Source of the DNA: Azonexus sp.
GTDB lineage: Bacteria > Pseudomonadota > Gammaproteobacteria > Burkholderiales > Rhodocyclaceae
Direction of reading: 5' to 3'
DNA: 5,282 bases
NCBI GenBank assembly: GCA_031285115.1
Contig: JAITWU010000398.1
Span: forward strand, 1 to 5,282
In this document: positions 1 to 4,912 of the stretch, in pieces
Numbering within the stretch: position 1 is the stretch's first letter
How the letters are laid out: the number at the start of each line of letters is the position of its first letter
Notes under the pieces: generated by a model
Seen by the model: only the letters and a program-made list of their open reading frames with translations
Database searches by the model: none
Told to the model about the DNA's origin: nothing
Made by a program: the position numbers and the translations under genes

Positions 1-72
1 GGGGGGTGGTCCGCCCCACCCCACCGCCCCGCGGGGGGGGGGGGGGGTGGGGGGGGGGGGGCGCCCCGCGGC
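1..72. other. G/C homopolymer-rich low-complexity edge, probably artefactual
   Basis: The window begins with alternating G and C blocks and then a 15-G run (33-47), a single T, and a 13-G run (49-61). No gene signal is present. C-rich blocks (11-30) followed directly by G-rich blocks resemble a fold-back or polymerase/base-calling artefact at a contig end. A genuine G-quadruplex-forming stretch is the alternative. The reading frames that cross it are composition-driven and should not be called genes. Confidence 0.6.
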
Positions 73-76
73 AGCC

Positions 77-121
77 TGCCACCCTCTCCCCCAGCCCCTC
101 TCCCGCAGGCGGGAGAGGGGA
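77..121. repeat. Intergenic inverted repeat, CCCTCTCCC type
   Basis: A perfect 12-bp inverted repeat lies at 95-106 and 109-120 (CCCCTCTCCCGC and its complement) around a 2-base centre. A related CCCTCTCCCC copy sits just upstream at 82-91. This pyrimidine-rich arm followed by its purine complement is a pattern I recognise from dispersed intergenic repeats in many GC-rich proteobacterial genomes. It ends 37 bp before lpdA. It has no T-tract on the plus strand, so it is better read as a REP-like element or an RNA stem in the lpdA leader than as an intrinsic terminator. Family membership is recalled, not searched. Confidence 0.55.
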
Positions 122-157
122 GAATGACTCTGTTGCCCATTACTCCCGGAGTTTCCC

Positions 158-1582
158 ATGTCCCAACAATTTGACGTACTCGTTATCGGCGGCGGCCCCG
201 GCGGCTATGTCGCGGCCATCCGCGCGGCCCAACTCGGTTTTGCCACGGCCTGCTGCGAATCCAATCCCTACGCCGATCCCAAGGGCGAGCCGCGTCTTGG
301 CGGCACTTGCCTCAACGTCGGCTGCATCCCTTCCAAGGCCCTGCTGCACACCTCCCACCTTTTTGAAGAAGCCAACCACAGCTTCGCCGCCCAAGGCATC
401 AAAGTCAGCAAACCGACCATCGACGTGCCGGTCATGAAAGCCCGCAAAGATGGCGTCGTCACCCAGTTGACCTCTGGCATCAAGGGCCTCTTCAAGAAAA
501 ACAAAGTGACCATGATCCCCGGTCATGGCGCTTTTGTCGGCAAGGAAGGCGCGTTCTACAAAGTCAAGGTCGGTGCCGAAGAGGTGCTGGCCAAGCAAGT
601 CATCATCGCCACCGGCTCCAAACCGCGCCACCTGCCCGGCGTCGCCGTCGACCAGAAAATCGTCATGGATAACGAAGGCGCGCTCGATCAGGAATCCGTG
701 CCGAAAAAGCTCGCCATCATCGGCGCTGGCGTCATCGGCCTGGAGATGGGTTCCGTCTGGCGGCGTCTCGGCTCCGAAGTCACCATCCTCGAAGCCCTGC
801 CGGATTTCATGCCCTTTGCCGATCAGGATGTCGCCAAAGAAGCCCTCAAACTGTTCGCCAAGCAAGGGCTGGCGATTCAGACCGGCGTCAAAATCGGCGA
901 AGTCAAAACCAGCAAAAAAGGCGTTTCCATTGCCTATGAAACCAAAGACGGCAAAGCCGAGAAACTGGAGGCCGACCGTCTCATCATCTCCATTGGCCGC
1001 CTGCCCAACACCGATGGCCTCAATGCCGACGCTGTCGGCCTCAAGATAAACGAGCGCGGCATGATCGACGTCGACAGCCACTGCCGCACCAACCTGCCCG
1101 GCGTCTGGGCCGTTGGCGACGTGGTGCGCGGCCCGATGCTGGCCCACAAGGCGATGGAAGAAGGCGTCATGGTCGCCGAACTGATCGCCGGTCAGGCCGG
1201 ACATTGCAACCTCGACACCGTGCCCGGCGTCATCTACACCGCGCCGGAAATCGCCTGGGTTGGCAAGAACGAGCAACAACTCAAAGCCGAAGGCGTCGCC
1301 TACAAGGCGGGCAAAATCCCCTTCCTCGCCAATGGCCGGGCGCTCGGCATGGGCGACCCGAGCGGCTTCGTCAAAATGCTCGCCTGCGCCAAAACGGACC
1401 GCATCCTCGGCGTACACATCATCGGGCCGAACGCTTCCGAACTCATCTCGGAAGCCGTCGTCGCCATCGAATTCGGCGGCGCATCCGAAGATCTGGCCCG
1501 CATCTGCCACGCCCATCCCACGCTGTCGGAAGCGGTGCACGAAGCAGCGCTGGCCTGCGACAAACGGCCACTGCATTTCTGA
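158..1582 (+). CDS. lpdA: Dihydrolipoyl dehydrogenase (E3 component)
   Basis: This flavoprotein disulfide reductase of 474 aa reoxidises dihydrolipoamide on the E2 subunit of 2-oxoglutarate, pyruvate or related dehydrogenase complexes, passing electrons through FAD to NAD+ in the cytoplasm. All hallmarks are present. The N-terminal FAD-binding motif GGGPGG is at residues 11-16 and the redox-active disulfide [13 protein letters not shown] has Cys51 and Cys56. The NAD-binding motif GAGVIG is at 189-194, and the second FAD contact AVGDV has Asp321. The C-terminal dimer-interface catalytic dyad HPTLSE has His453 and Glu458. The Cys pair sits about seven residues later than in E. coli Lpd because of an [14 protein letters not shown] insertion, a form I associate with betaproteobacterial and mitochondrial-like E3s. 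The ATG is supported by GGAG at 148-151, six bases upstream. In betaproteobacteria this gene often follows sucA-sucB; the upstream neighbour is outside the window, so which complex it serves cannot be told. A strong terminator follows. The length is normal and no damage is seen. Confidence 0.97.
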   Translation: MSQQFDVLVIGGGPGGYVAAIRAAQLGFATACCESNPYADPKGEPRLGGTCLNVGCIPSKALLHTSHLFEEANHSFAAQGIKVSKPTIDVPVMKARKDGVVTQLTSGIKGLFKKNKVTMIPGHGAFVGKEGAFYKVKVGAEEVLAKQVIIATGSKPRHLPGVAVDQKIVMDNEGALDQESVPKKLAIIGAGVIGLEMGSVWRRLGSEVTILEALPDFMPFADQDVAKEALKLFAKQGLAIQTGVKIGEVKTSKKGVSIAYETKDGKAEKLEADRLIISIGRLPNTDGLNADAVGLKINERGMIDVDSHCRTNLPGVWAVGDVVRGPMLAHKAMEEGVMVAELIAGQAGHCNLDTVPGVIYTAPEIAWVGKNEQQLKAEGVAYKAGKIPFLANGRALGMGDPSGFVKMLACAKTDRILGVHIIGPNASELISEAVVAIEFGGASEDLARICHAHPTLSEAVHEAALACDKRPLHF

Positions 1583-1602
1583 ACGGCAAGCGGTTTGATC
1601 GG

Positions 1603-1640
1603 GGCGGGTTGCGGCAACGCTATCCGCCTTTTCTCTTTCT
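1603..1640 (+). terminator. Rho-independent terminator of lpdA
   Basis: The arm GGCGGGT (1603-1609) pairs with ATCCGCC (1622-1628), with one G-T wobble. After a single T-T mismatch, GCG (1611-1613) pairs with CGC (1618-1620) around a GCAA loop (1614-1617), a GNRA tetraloop. A T-rich tail (TTTTCTCTTTCT, 1629-1640) follows directly. It lies 21 bp after the lpdA stop and 40 bp before the tRNA, so lpdA transcription should end here and the tRNA should have its own promoter. Confidence 0.85.
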
Positions 1641-1663
1641 GTCTCATGAATCGTCACACATGG

Positions 1664-1671
1664 GATATAGT
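1664..1671 (+). promoter_or_regulatory. Possible -10 element for the tRNA-Leu promoter
   Basis: Between the lpdA terminator and the tRNA only about 40 bp remain. TATAGT at 1666-1671, or GATATA at 1664-1669 with an extended TG at 1661-1662, is the best -10 candidate and would start transcription just before the tRNA 5' end. I see no good -35 hexamer at the expected distance, so this is a weak call resting mainly on the need for a promoter downstream of a strong terminator. Confidence 0.35.
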
Positions 1672-1680
1672 TCAAAATTT

Positions 1681-1765
1681 GCCCGGATGACGAAATCGGT
1701 AGACGTAGCGGACTTAAAATCCGCGCCCGCAAGGGGTACGGGTTCAACTCCCGTTCCGGGCACCA
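1681..1765 (+). tRNA. tRNA-Leu (anticodon UAA)
   Basis: The full class II cloverleaf can be drawn. Acceptor GCCCGGA (1681-1687) pairs with TCCGGGC (1755-1761), followed by discriminator A and an encoded CCA (1763-1765). The D stem is ACG/CGT (1690-1692 with 1704-1706). The anticodon stem GCGGA/TCCGC (1708-1712 with 1720-1724) closes loop CTTAAAA, giving anticodon TAA at 1715-1717. The long variable arm CCC-GCAA-GGG (1726-1735) is typical of leucine and serine tRNAs. The T stem ACGGG/CCCGT closes the TTCAACT loop (1738-1754). It reads UUA and UUG codons. It lies behind the lpdA terminator and 22 bp ahead of a small lipoprotein gene, with no terminator between them, so read-through transcription into that gene is plausible. 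Confidence 0.98.
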
Positions 1766-1787
1766 TTGGTTTCTGAGAGTTCCTGCC

Positions 1788-2009
1788 GTGAAATTTCTCG
1801 CCTTCTTTTTGCTCGCTGTGTTTGCCGGTTGTGCTTCCTGGCATTGGGAGAAGCGTGGGGCGTCGGCGGATGATTACGAAGCGGATGAGAAATTTTGTAA
1901 ATCCCAGGTGTATTCCGGGACTGACGGAGCCGTGACCGAGGCTCTGGTGCGCCGGATGCATGCCTGTCTGGAAGCCAAAGGCTGGCGCAAGGTCGATAAA
2001 GAGAAATGA
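1788..2009 (+). CDS. Small putative lipoprotein
   Basis: The product is 73 aa and begins with GTG, since no in-frame ATG is nearby; a partial Shine-Dalgarno GAGAG lies at 1775-1779. The N-terminus MKFLAFFLLAVFAGC is a short lipoprotein signal peptide with Cys15 as the predicted lipidated residue. Phe at -3 is less usual than Leu, but AGC fits. The mature part of about 59 residues is hydrophilic and charged, with two further cysteines (Cys37 in DEKFCKSQ, Cys60 in HACLEAKGW) that could form a disulfide in the periplasm. The C-terminal Cys...Glu-Ala-Lys-Gly-Trp pattern recurs in small proteobacterial lipoproteins of unknown function. The stop codon overlaps the next start (ATGA), so it is probably cotranscribed and translationally coupled with the DUF1178 gene. 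I do not recognise a specific function. Membrane side and lipidation are predictions. Confidence 0.82.
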   Translation: MKFLAFFLLAVFAGCASWHWEKRGASADDYEADEKFCKSQVYSGTDGAVTEALVRRMHACLEAKGWRKVDKEK

Positions 2010-2461
2010 TTATCTACGATCTTTGCTGTGAAAACGCCCATCGCTTTGAAGGCTGGTTTCGCAGCGCCGATGATTTTGACGGGCAACTGGCGCGGCACTT
2101 TATCGGTTGCCCGCAGTGTGACAGCCATCGGGTGCGGCGCGTGCCGTCGGCGGTGGCGATTGGCGGCGCCGCTGTTCCGGTTACGGAGTCGGCGGCTCTG
2201 GCGACTGCTTCGCCCGGCGCGACGATGATGCCGACAGAGCAGCAGGCGCTGGCTTTGTACCGGCAACTGATCCGGACGGTGGTCGAAAATTGCGAGGATG
2301 TCGGCTCAGGCTTTGCCGGGGAAGCGCGCCGCATCTATTACAACGAGGCGCCAGCGCGGCCGATTCGCGGCCAGGCCACGGAAGAAGAGCGCGAAACCTT
2401 GCGTGACGAGGGGATTGAAGTGATTTGCCTGCCCGTCATCGAAGACGAAAAGTTGAACTGA
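2006..2461 (+). CDS. DUF1178 family protein (zinc-ribbon-like)
   Basis: The product is 151 aa. The N-terminus MIIYDLCCENAHRFEGWF, then SADDF and CPQCDSHRVRRVPSA, matches my recollection of the DUF1178 family, which occurs widely in alpha- and betaproteobacteria and has no established function. Cys8 and His12, with Cys35 and Cys38 (CPQC), could form a zinc-ribbon-like site. The middle (about residues 50-75) is a low-complexity Ala/Pro/Thr linker. The C-terminus is a second conserved block, with RPIRGQATEEERETLRDEG followed by an acidic tail. No signal peptide or membrane segment is visible, so it is likely cytoplasmic. The ATG overlaps the stop of the lipoprotein gene by 4 bp; the only ribosome-site-like sequence is a weak purine run (AAAGAG), which fits translational coupling. 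It ends 14 bp from the convergent FIST gene, with no hairpin between them. Confidence 0.88.
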   Translation: MIIYDLCCENAHRFEGWFRSADDFDGQLARHFIGCPQCDSHRVRRVPSAVAIGGAAVPVTESAALATASPGATMMPTEQQALALYRQLIRTVVENCEDVGSGFAGEARRIYYNEAPARPIRGQATEEERETLRDEGIEVICLPVIEDEKLN

Positions 2462-2475
2462 AATCGCGTTAAGGA

Positions 2476-3597
2476 TCAGCTCAGGCAGACCAGGGCGGCG
2501 TTGTGGAATTCCGGGATGCCGAGGCTGCCGTCGGTGCTGATTTCGCCGAGCGAGAGCGCGCCGTAAAGTGAGCTGGCGCCGGATACTGTTTTGAGTTCCT
2601 GCAATTCGGCGGTGGCGTTGTCGCCGAAATGAAGGCGGCGGCCAGCGCAGTAGTATGTCAACAGAGGCGTCCCGGCGCTGGGGCCGAGTTGGCGGACAAG
2701 GGCGCGGACGCAATTGCTGGCGGCAAGCGCCGGGGCTTTGAGGAGGCGCAGCATTGAATTGGGCGGCACTTCGCCAACGCAGAAAATCGAGCCATCCTCG
2801 TTGAAGGCGACGGGAATGCGGACCAGAACTTCGAGCGAACCGACCAGGCCGAACGGGTAGTGCACGGCATAGTCATAAAAATTTTCCGGCGTCAGTTCAA
2901 TGCCGAAGTCGGCGGCGATAACCCGTTGATAGGCGGTCATTGCCAATTGCCCGTCAATTCTGTCGATCCGGTTGCCGACCGTTGAACTTGCCCGCATCAG
3001 CGATTTTGCTATCGGATAGCCGTGCTGGACGGCGATGCGCCGGTCTTTTTCGAGAATCAGACCAGCGACGCCGCCGCCCACGAGGCGCTGGTTGTCGAAC
3101 AGGCAGGGCATTGGCTGGAAAGTTTCGCTGCCAGCATTGACGCCGGTGTAGGCGAATGAACGTTTGAGCCGGTCGAACAGCTTGGCGAGAATTGAGCCGA
3201 TGTTCGGCAACGTGCTGTCGAAAATCATAAAAAGCTGATGCTGCTTGCCATCGCTGTCGGTAACGCCTTGGTTGGCGAGGATTTCAGCGATTTTTCCGGC
3301 GGCGGCGGCATGATCCGTGGCGAGATCGGAGACGAGAAAATGAGCGGCCGCATTGAACGAAGCAAGCAGATTCGCGCCATTCTTTGTAAATCCCTGTTCC
3401 GTCAGCAAGGCCGGGAAAATCGCGCCAAACAAATCAAGCTGACGCTGGTTGCAGGCATTTTGGAGCCAGGCGACCCAAGGTTTTTCCGTCTCCGGCAGAT
3501 GGGCGAAAATCAACGGTCGGGGGTTGCTGGCGGCAAGTTCATCAAGCCATGCCGAACAGGCGGCGGAATTGATGACCGGAAAATGGCGAATTAGCAT
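2476..3597 (-). CDS. FIST domain-containing protein
   Basis: The product is 373 aa from the chosen ATG. The sequence follows the two-part FIST architecture. An N-terminal half (about 20-195) has RPLIFAHLPET and an SILAKLFDRL segment. The C-terminal FIST_C half (about 215-365) includes NFYDYAVHYPFG, then FCVGEVPPNSMLRLLKA, and ends in GALSLGEIS and GIPEFHNAALVCL. FIST domains are described as sensory, possibly binding small ligands such as amino acids; here no GGDEF, HAMP, kinase or chemotaxis-receptor output domain is attached, so it would be a stand-alone cytoplasmic sensor or adaptor. No signal peptide or membrane helix is seen. The frame stays open upstream to a TTG at 3630 (11 more residues); I prefer ATG at 3597 because FIST-like sequence begins right after it, but neither start has a good Shine-Dalgarno. 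It is convergent with the DUF1178 gene and lies behind the terminator of the PEP-CTERM gene, so it is probably transcribed separately. Ligand and partner are unknown. Confidence 0.87.
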   Translation of the reverse strand: MLIRHFPVINSAACSAWLDELAASNPRPLIFAHLPETEKPWVAWLQNACNQRQLDLFGAIFPALLTEQGFTKNGANLLASFNAAAHFLVSDLATDHAAAAGKIAEILANQGVTDSDGKQHQLFMIFDSTLPNIGSILAKLFDRLKRSFAYTGVNAGSETFQPMPCLFDNQRLVGGGVAGLILEKDRRIAVQHGYPIAKSLMRASSTVGNRIDRIDGQLAMTAYQRVIAADFGIELTPENFYDYAVHYPFGLVGSLEVLVRIPVAFNEDGSIFCVGEVPPNSMLRLLKAPALAASNCVRALVRQLGPSAGTPLLTYYCAGRRLHFGDNATAELQELKTVSGASSLYGALSLGEISTDGSLGIPEFHNAALVCLS

Positions 3598-3680
3598 GGC
3601 GACGATGGAAAATTTTTCAAGTAGTAGCAACTGGAATGGTCATGTCGCCGGTCGCCATTCTAATTCATTGTCCAGCCCAA

Positions 3681-3717
3681 GAAAAAAAAGAAAGGCTGCT
3701 TCGGCAGAAGCAGCCTT
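3681..3717 (-). terminator. Rho-independent terminator of the PEP-CTERM gene
   Basis: A perfect 11-bp stem, AAGGCTGCTTC (3692-3702) with GAAGCAGCCTT (3707-3717), closes a 4-base loop. Read on the minus strand it is followed at once by a T-tract broken by one C (the complement of 3681-3691). On the plus strand there is no T-tract, so it works only for minus-strand transcription. It lies 43 bp after the PEP-CTERM stop codon and about 95 bp before the FIST start, separating those two genes. Confidence 0.92.
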
Positions 3718-3759
3718 GGTTACTGGTTGGCGCTGTGCGGCGCATCAACCTTTTCGCTA

Positions 3760-4614
3760 TCAGCACTCCGGCTGGCGCTTGCGCATTCCCCGACCCAGCA
3801 GCAGCAGGCCAAGGGCGGTCAGAGCCAGGGTGCCCGGCGCCGGAACCTCGTTGTTGTTCGGAGTACCCGGTTCCGGCGGCAGGGGGTCGCGGACCCAGAT
3901 CGACATGTGGGAAAGCGCCTGCTGTTTATCTTTCTGATTGGTGAAATCCAGGTTCTCCCAAGTGCCGGTGAAGGAGTAGGCCGTTTCAAAGTCGAAACCA
4001 CCGCCCAAGGCTGCGCCAATGAGGTTGAAGTCGAAATCGTAGATCACATAGCCGTTGGCGGCCTTGAGGACGATAGCCAGATGATCAAAGGCATTACGTC
4101 CGAGCACTGCCTGCACGACTTGAACGATATTGGTTGCCGTTGTAATCGTCCACGTGCCGGATGTGCCGCCTTTGTCGGTGGTCATCGAGATATTGAGCAG
4201 GCTGCTGATGTCGAGCGGCGCGTTGGGGCTGTCCCACGCGCCATTTTCGAGACTGCCAAGAAACATCCAGCCCGGATCGTTGGCCGTGCCGTCGCCAGCG
4301 AGATCCTGCAATTGGCTGGTGCTGATGAACTGGGTCGGGCTGACATAGCCGCCCTCGCCATTGAGCAGGCCGTCGCCAGCGTAGCCGAGGTTGTCAGTCG
4401 GTTTCAGGTTGCCAACATCATTGGCGCCGTCGACTCCGTAACAACTGGTGGCGTTAATGGTCTGGTTTGAAATGACGCCACCGCCATTGCTATTCGAGAT
4501 CTGGTTGATGGTGACCGCGCTGGTTGTGCAAGTCAGGGCGGCGGCATCGGTGGCGGCCAGCAGACCGAACAGGGCGATCGGCGCTAACTGGAGAAGGTAT
4601 TTGCGAGTGCTCAT
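3760..4614 (-). CDS. PEP-CTERM sorting domain-containing secreted protein
   Basis: The product is 284 aa. It starts with a Sec signal peptide: a basic MSTRKY, a hydrophobic core about 7-21, and AxA-type cleavage likely after Ala26. The C-terminus is a classic PEP-CTERM tail: VPAPG at 257-261 (in the PEP position), a hydrophobic stretch 262-273, and a basic end GRGMRKR at 274-280. Exosortase (EpsH/XrtA type) is known to cut such proteins near this motif, in species making exopolysaccharide. The mature region is Gly/Asn/Asp/Thr-rich with only Cys29 and Cys58, probably a disulfide, and has GWMFLGSLE, GTWTI, AIVLKAANGYVIYDF, a second SFTGTWE and ALSHMSIW; I recall this GTW...VLKA...LSH layout from a recurrent PEP-CTERM subfamily of unknown fold. 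A Pro-rich spacer (about 243-253) precedes the sorting signal. The last residues are PEC, with a C-terminal cysteine. AGGAGA at 4621-4626, six bases before the ATG, sets the start; a sigma-54 promoter and a strong terminator bracket the gene as a single unit. No exosortase gene is in the window. The likely role is in extracellular matrix or floc formation, by inference. Confidence 0.93.
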   Translation of the reverse strand: MSTRKYLLQLAPIALFGLLAATDAAALTCTTSAVTINQISNSNGGGVISNQTINATSCYGVDGANDVGNLKPTDNLGYAGDGLLNGEGGYVSPTQFISTSQLQDLAGDGTANDPGWMFLGSLENGAWDSPNAPLDISSLLNISMTTDKGGTSGTWTITTATNIVQVVQAVLGRNAFDHLAIVLKAANGYVIYDFDFNLIGAALGGGFDFETAYSFTGTWENLDFTNQKDKQQALSHMSIWVRDPLPPEPGTPNNNEVPAPGTLALTALGLLLLGRGMRKRQPEC

Positions 4615-4675
4615 GGTGACTCTCCTAAAAAATCAGTTGAACTTTTCAATTCTGATTATGCTGACGCCATTCTTA

Positions 4676-4690
4676 GCAACGTCTGTGCCA
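4676..4690 (-). promoter_or_regulatory. Sigma-54 (-24/-12) promoter of the PEP-CTERM gene
   Basis: On the minus strand the sequence reads TGGCACAGACGTTGC. It has the -24 GG (4688-4689) and the -12 GC (4676-4677) separated by exactly 10 bases, matching the TGGCAC-N5-TTGC consensus at every conserved position. Transcription should begin near 4664, giving a leader of about 50 nt that holds the AGGAGA ribosome site. RpoN promoters need an ATP-driven enhancer-binding activator; PrsR, with its sensor kinase PrsK, is the known candidate class for PEP-CTERM/exopolysaccharide genes. No such regulator lies in the window. Confidence 0.88.
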
Positions 4691-4712
4691 CGTTTTTAAC
4701 TAATTGTTTTTT

Positions 4713-4760
4713 AATGTAAATTTATGATGGTGCAACATTTTTTTGTTGGCTTTGTAAATA
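4713..4760 (-). promoter_or_regulatory. AT-rich upstream region, possible activator and IHF sites
   Basis: This segment lies about 25-70 bp upstream of the -24 element. It holds two direct copies of TGTAAAT on the plus strand (4715-4721 and 4753-4759), and a short inverted repeat CAACA (4733-4737)/TGTTG (4744-4748) around T6. On the minus strand CATCATAAATTTA (complement of 4717-4729) matches the IHF consensus WATCARNNNNTTR except at two positions. An IHF bend between enhancer and promoter is usual at sigma-54 promoters. The assignment of binding sites is inference; the sequence itself only shows the repeats and the A/T-tracts. Confidence 0.35.
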
Positions 4761-4778
4761 ACCCCGACAGATGCTTTG

Positions 4779-4801
4779 GGCGCTTGTCTGGCGCTTTTGT
4801 C
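4779..4801. repeat. Imperfect tandem repeat, two ~11-bp units
   Basis: GGCGCTTGTCT (4779-4789) is followed directly by GGCGCTTTTGTC (4790-4801), the second copy differing by an inserted TT before GTC. It lies between the PEP-CTERM promoter region and the queF 3' end. Its meaning is unknown; it could be replication slippage or part of a distal activator site. Confidence 0.4.
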
Positions 4802-4834
4802 GAACCGGCAATCAGGCGTTGAAAACACCGTTCC

Positions 4835-4897
4835 GGCTGGGCTTGTCGCAGCCAGCCCTGAGCTTGCCGCAACGGTCTGCCCTTCGACAGGGCGGAC
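4835..4897. repeat. Paired hairpins, REP-like intergenic repeat
   Basis: Two inverted repeats stand side by side. GGCTGG (4835-4840) pairs with CCAGCC (4852-4857). GTCTGCCCT (4875-4883) pairs with AGGGCGGAC (4889-4897), with one G-T wobble and loop TCGAC. The motifs CCCTGAGCTTG and CCCTTCGACAGGG resemble halves of the CCCTGAG...TCGA...AGGG intergenic repeats common in GC-rich proteobacteria. The block starts 15 bp beyond the queF stop. No T-tract follows either stem on the minus strand, so it is not a typical intrinsic terminator, though it could stabilise the queF mRNA 3' end. With the tandem repeat at 4779-4801 and the AT-rich regulatory DNA it accounts for the roughly 300-bp gap; I see no gene there. 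Confidence 0.5.
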
Positions 4898-4912
4898 GAT
4901 CGTCAGGAAATT

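Noticed and set aside
6..437. A 143-codon plus-strand frame starting in the G-rich edge
   Set aside because: It begins within the low-complexity tract, is Pro/Ser/Ala-rich from composition alone, and overlaps the 5' part of lpdA in another frame.
140..1747. A 535-codon open frame on the minus strand, antisense to lpdA and the tRNA
   Set aside because: It covers a certain gene and a certain tRNA on the other strand. Its protein is compositionally odd (Gly/Asp/Phe-rich, the usual antisense shadow of a GC-rich gene), and no domain is recognisable.
2462..2475. Bidirectional terminator between the convergent DUF1178 and FIST genes
   Set aside because: The 14-bp gap contains no inverted repeat or T-tract.
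3727..4470. A 247-codon open frame on the plus strand across the PEP-CTERM gene
   Set aside because: It is antisense to a gene with clear signal peptide, sorting signal, ribosome site, promoter and terminator. The translation shows no family features.
4875..4897. Intrinsic terminator for queF
   Set aside because: The stem is good, but no T-tract follows it in the queF direction; it is kept as a repeat instead.
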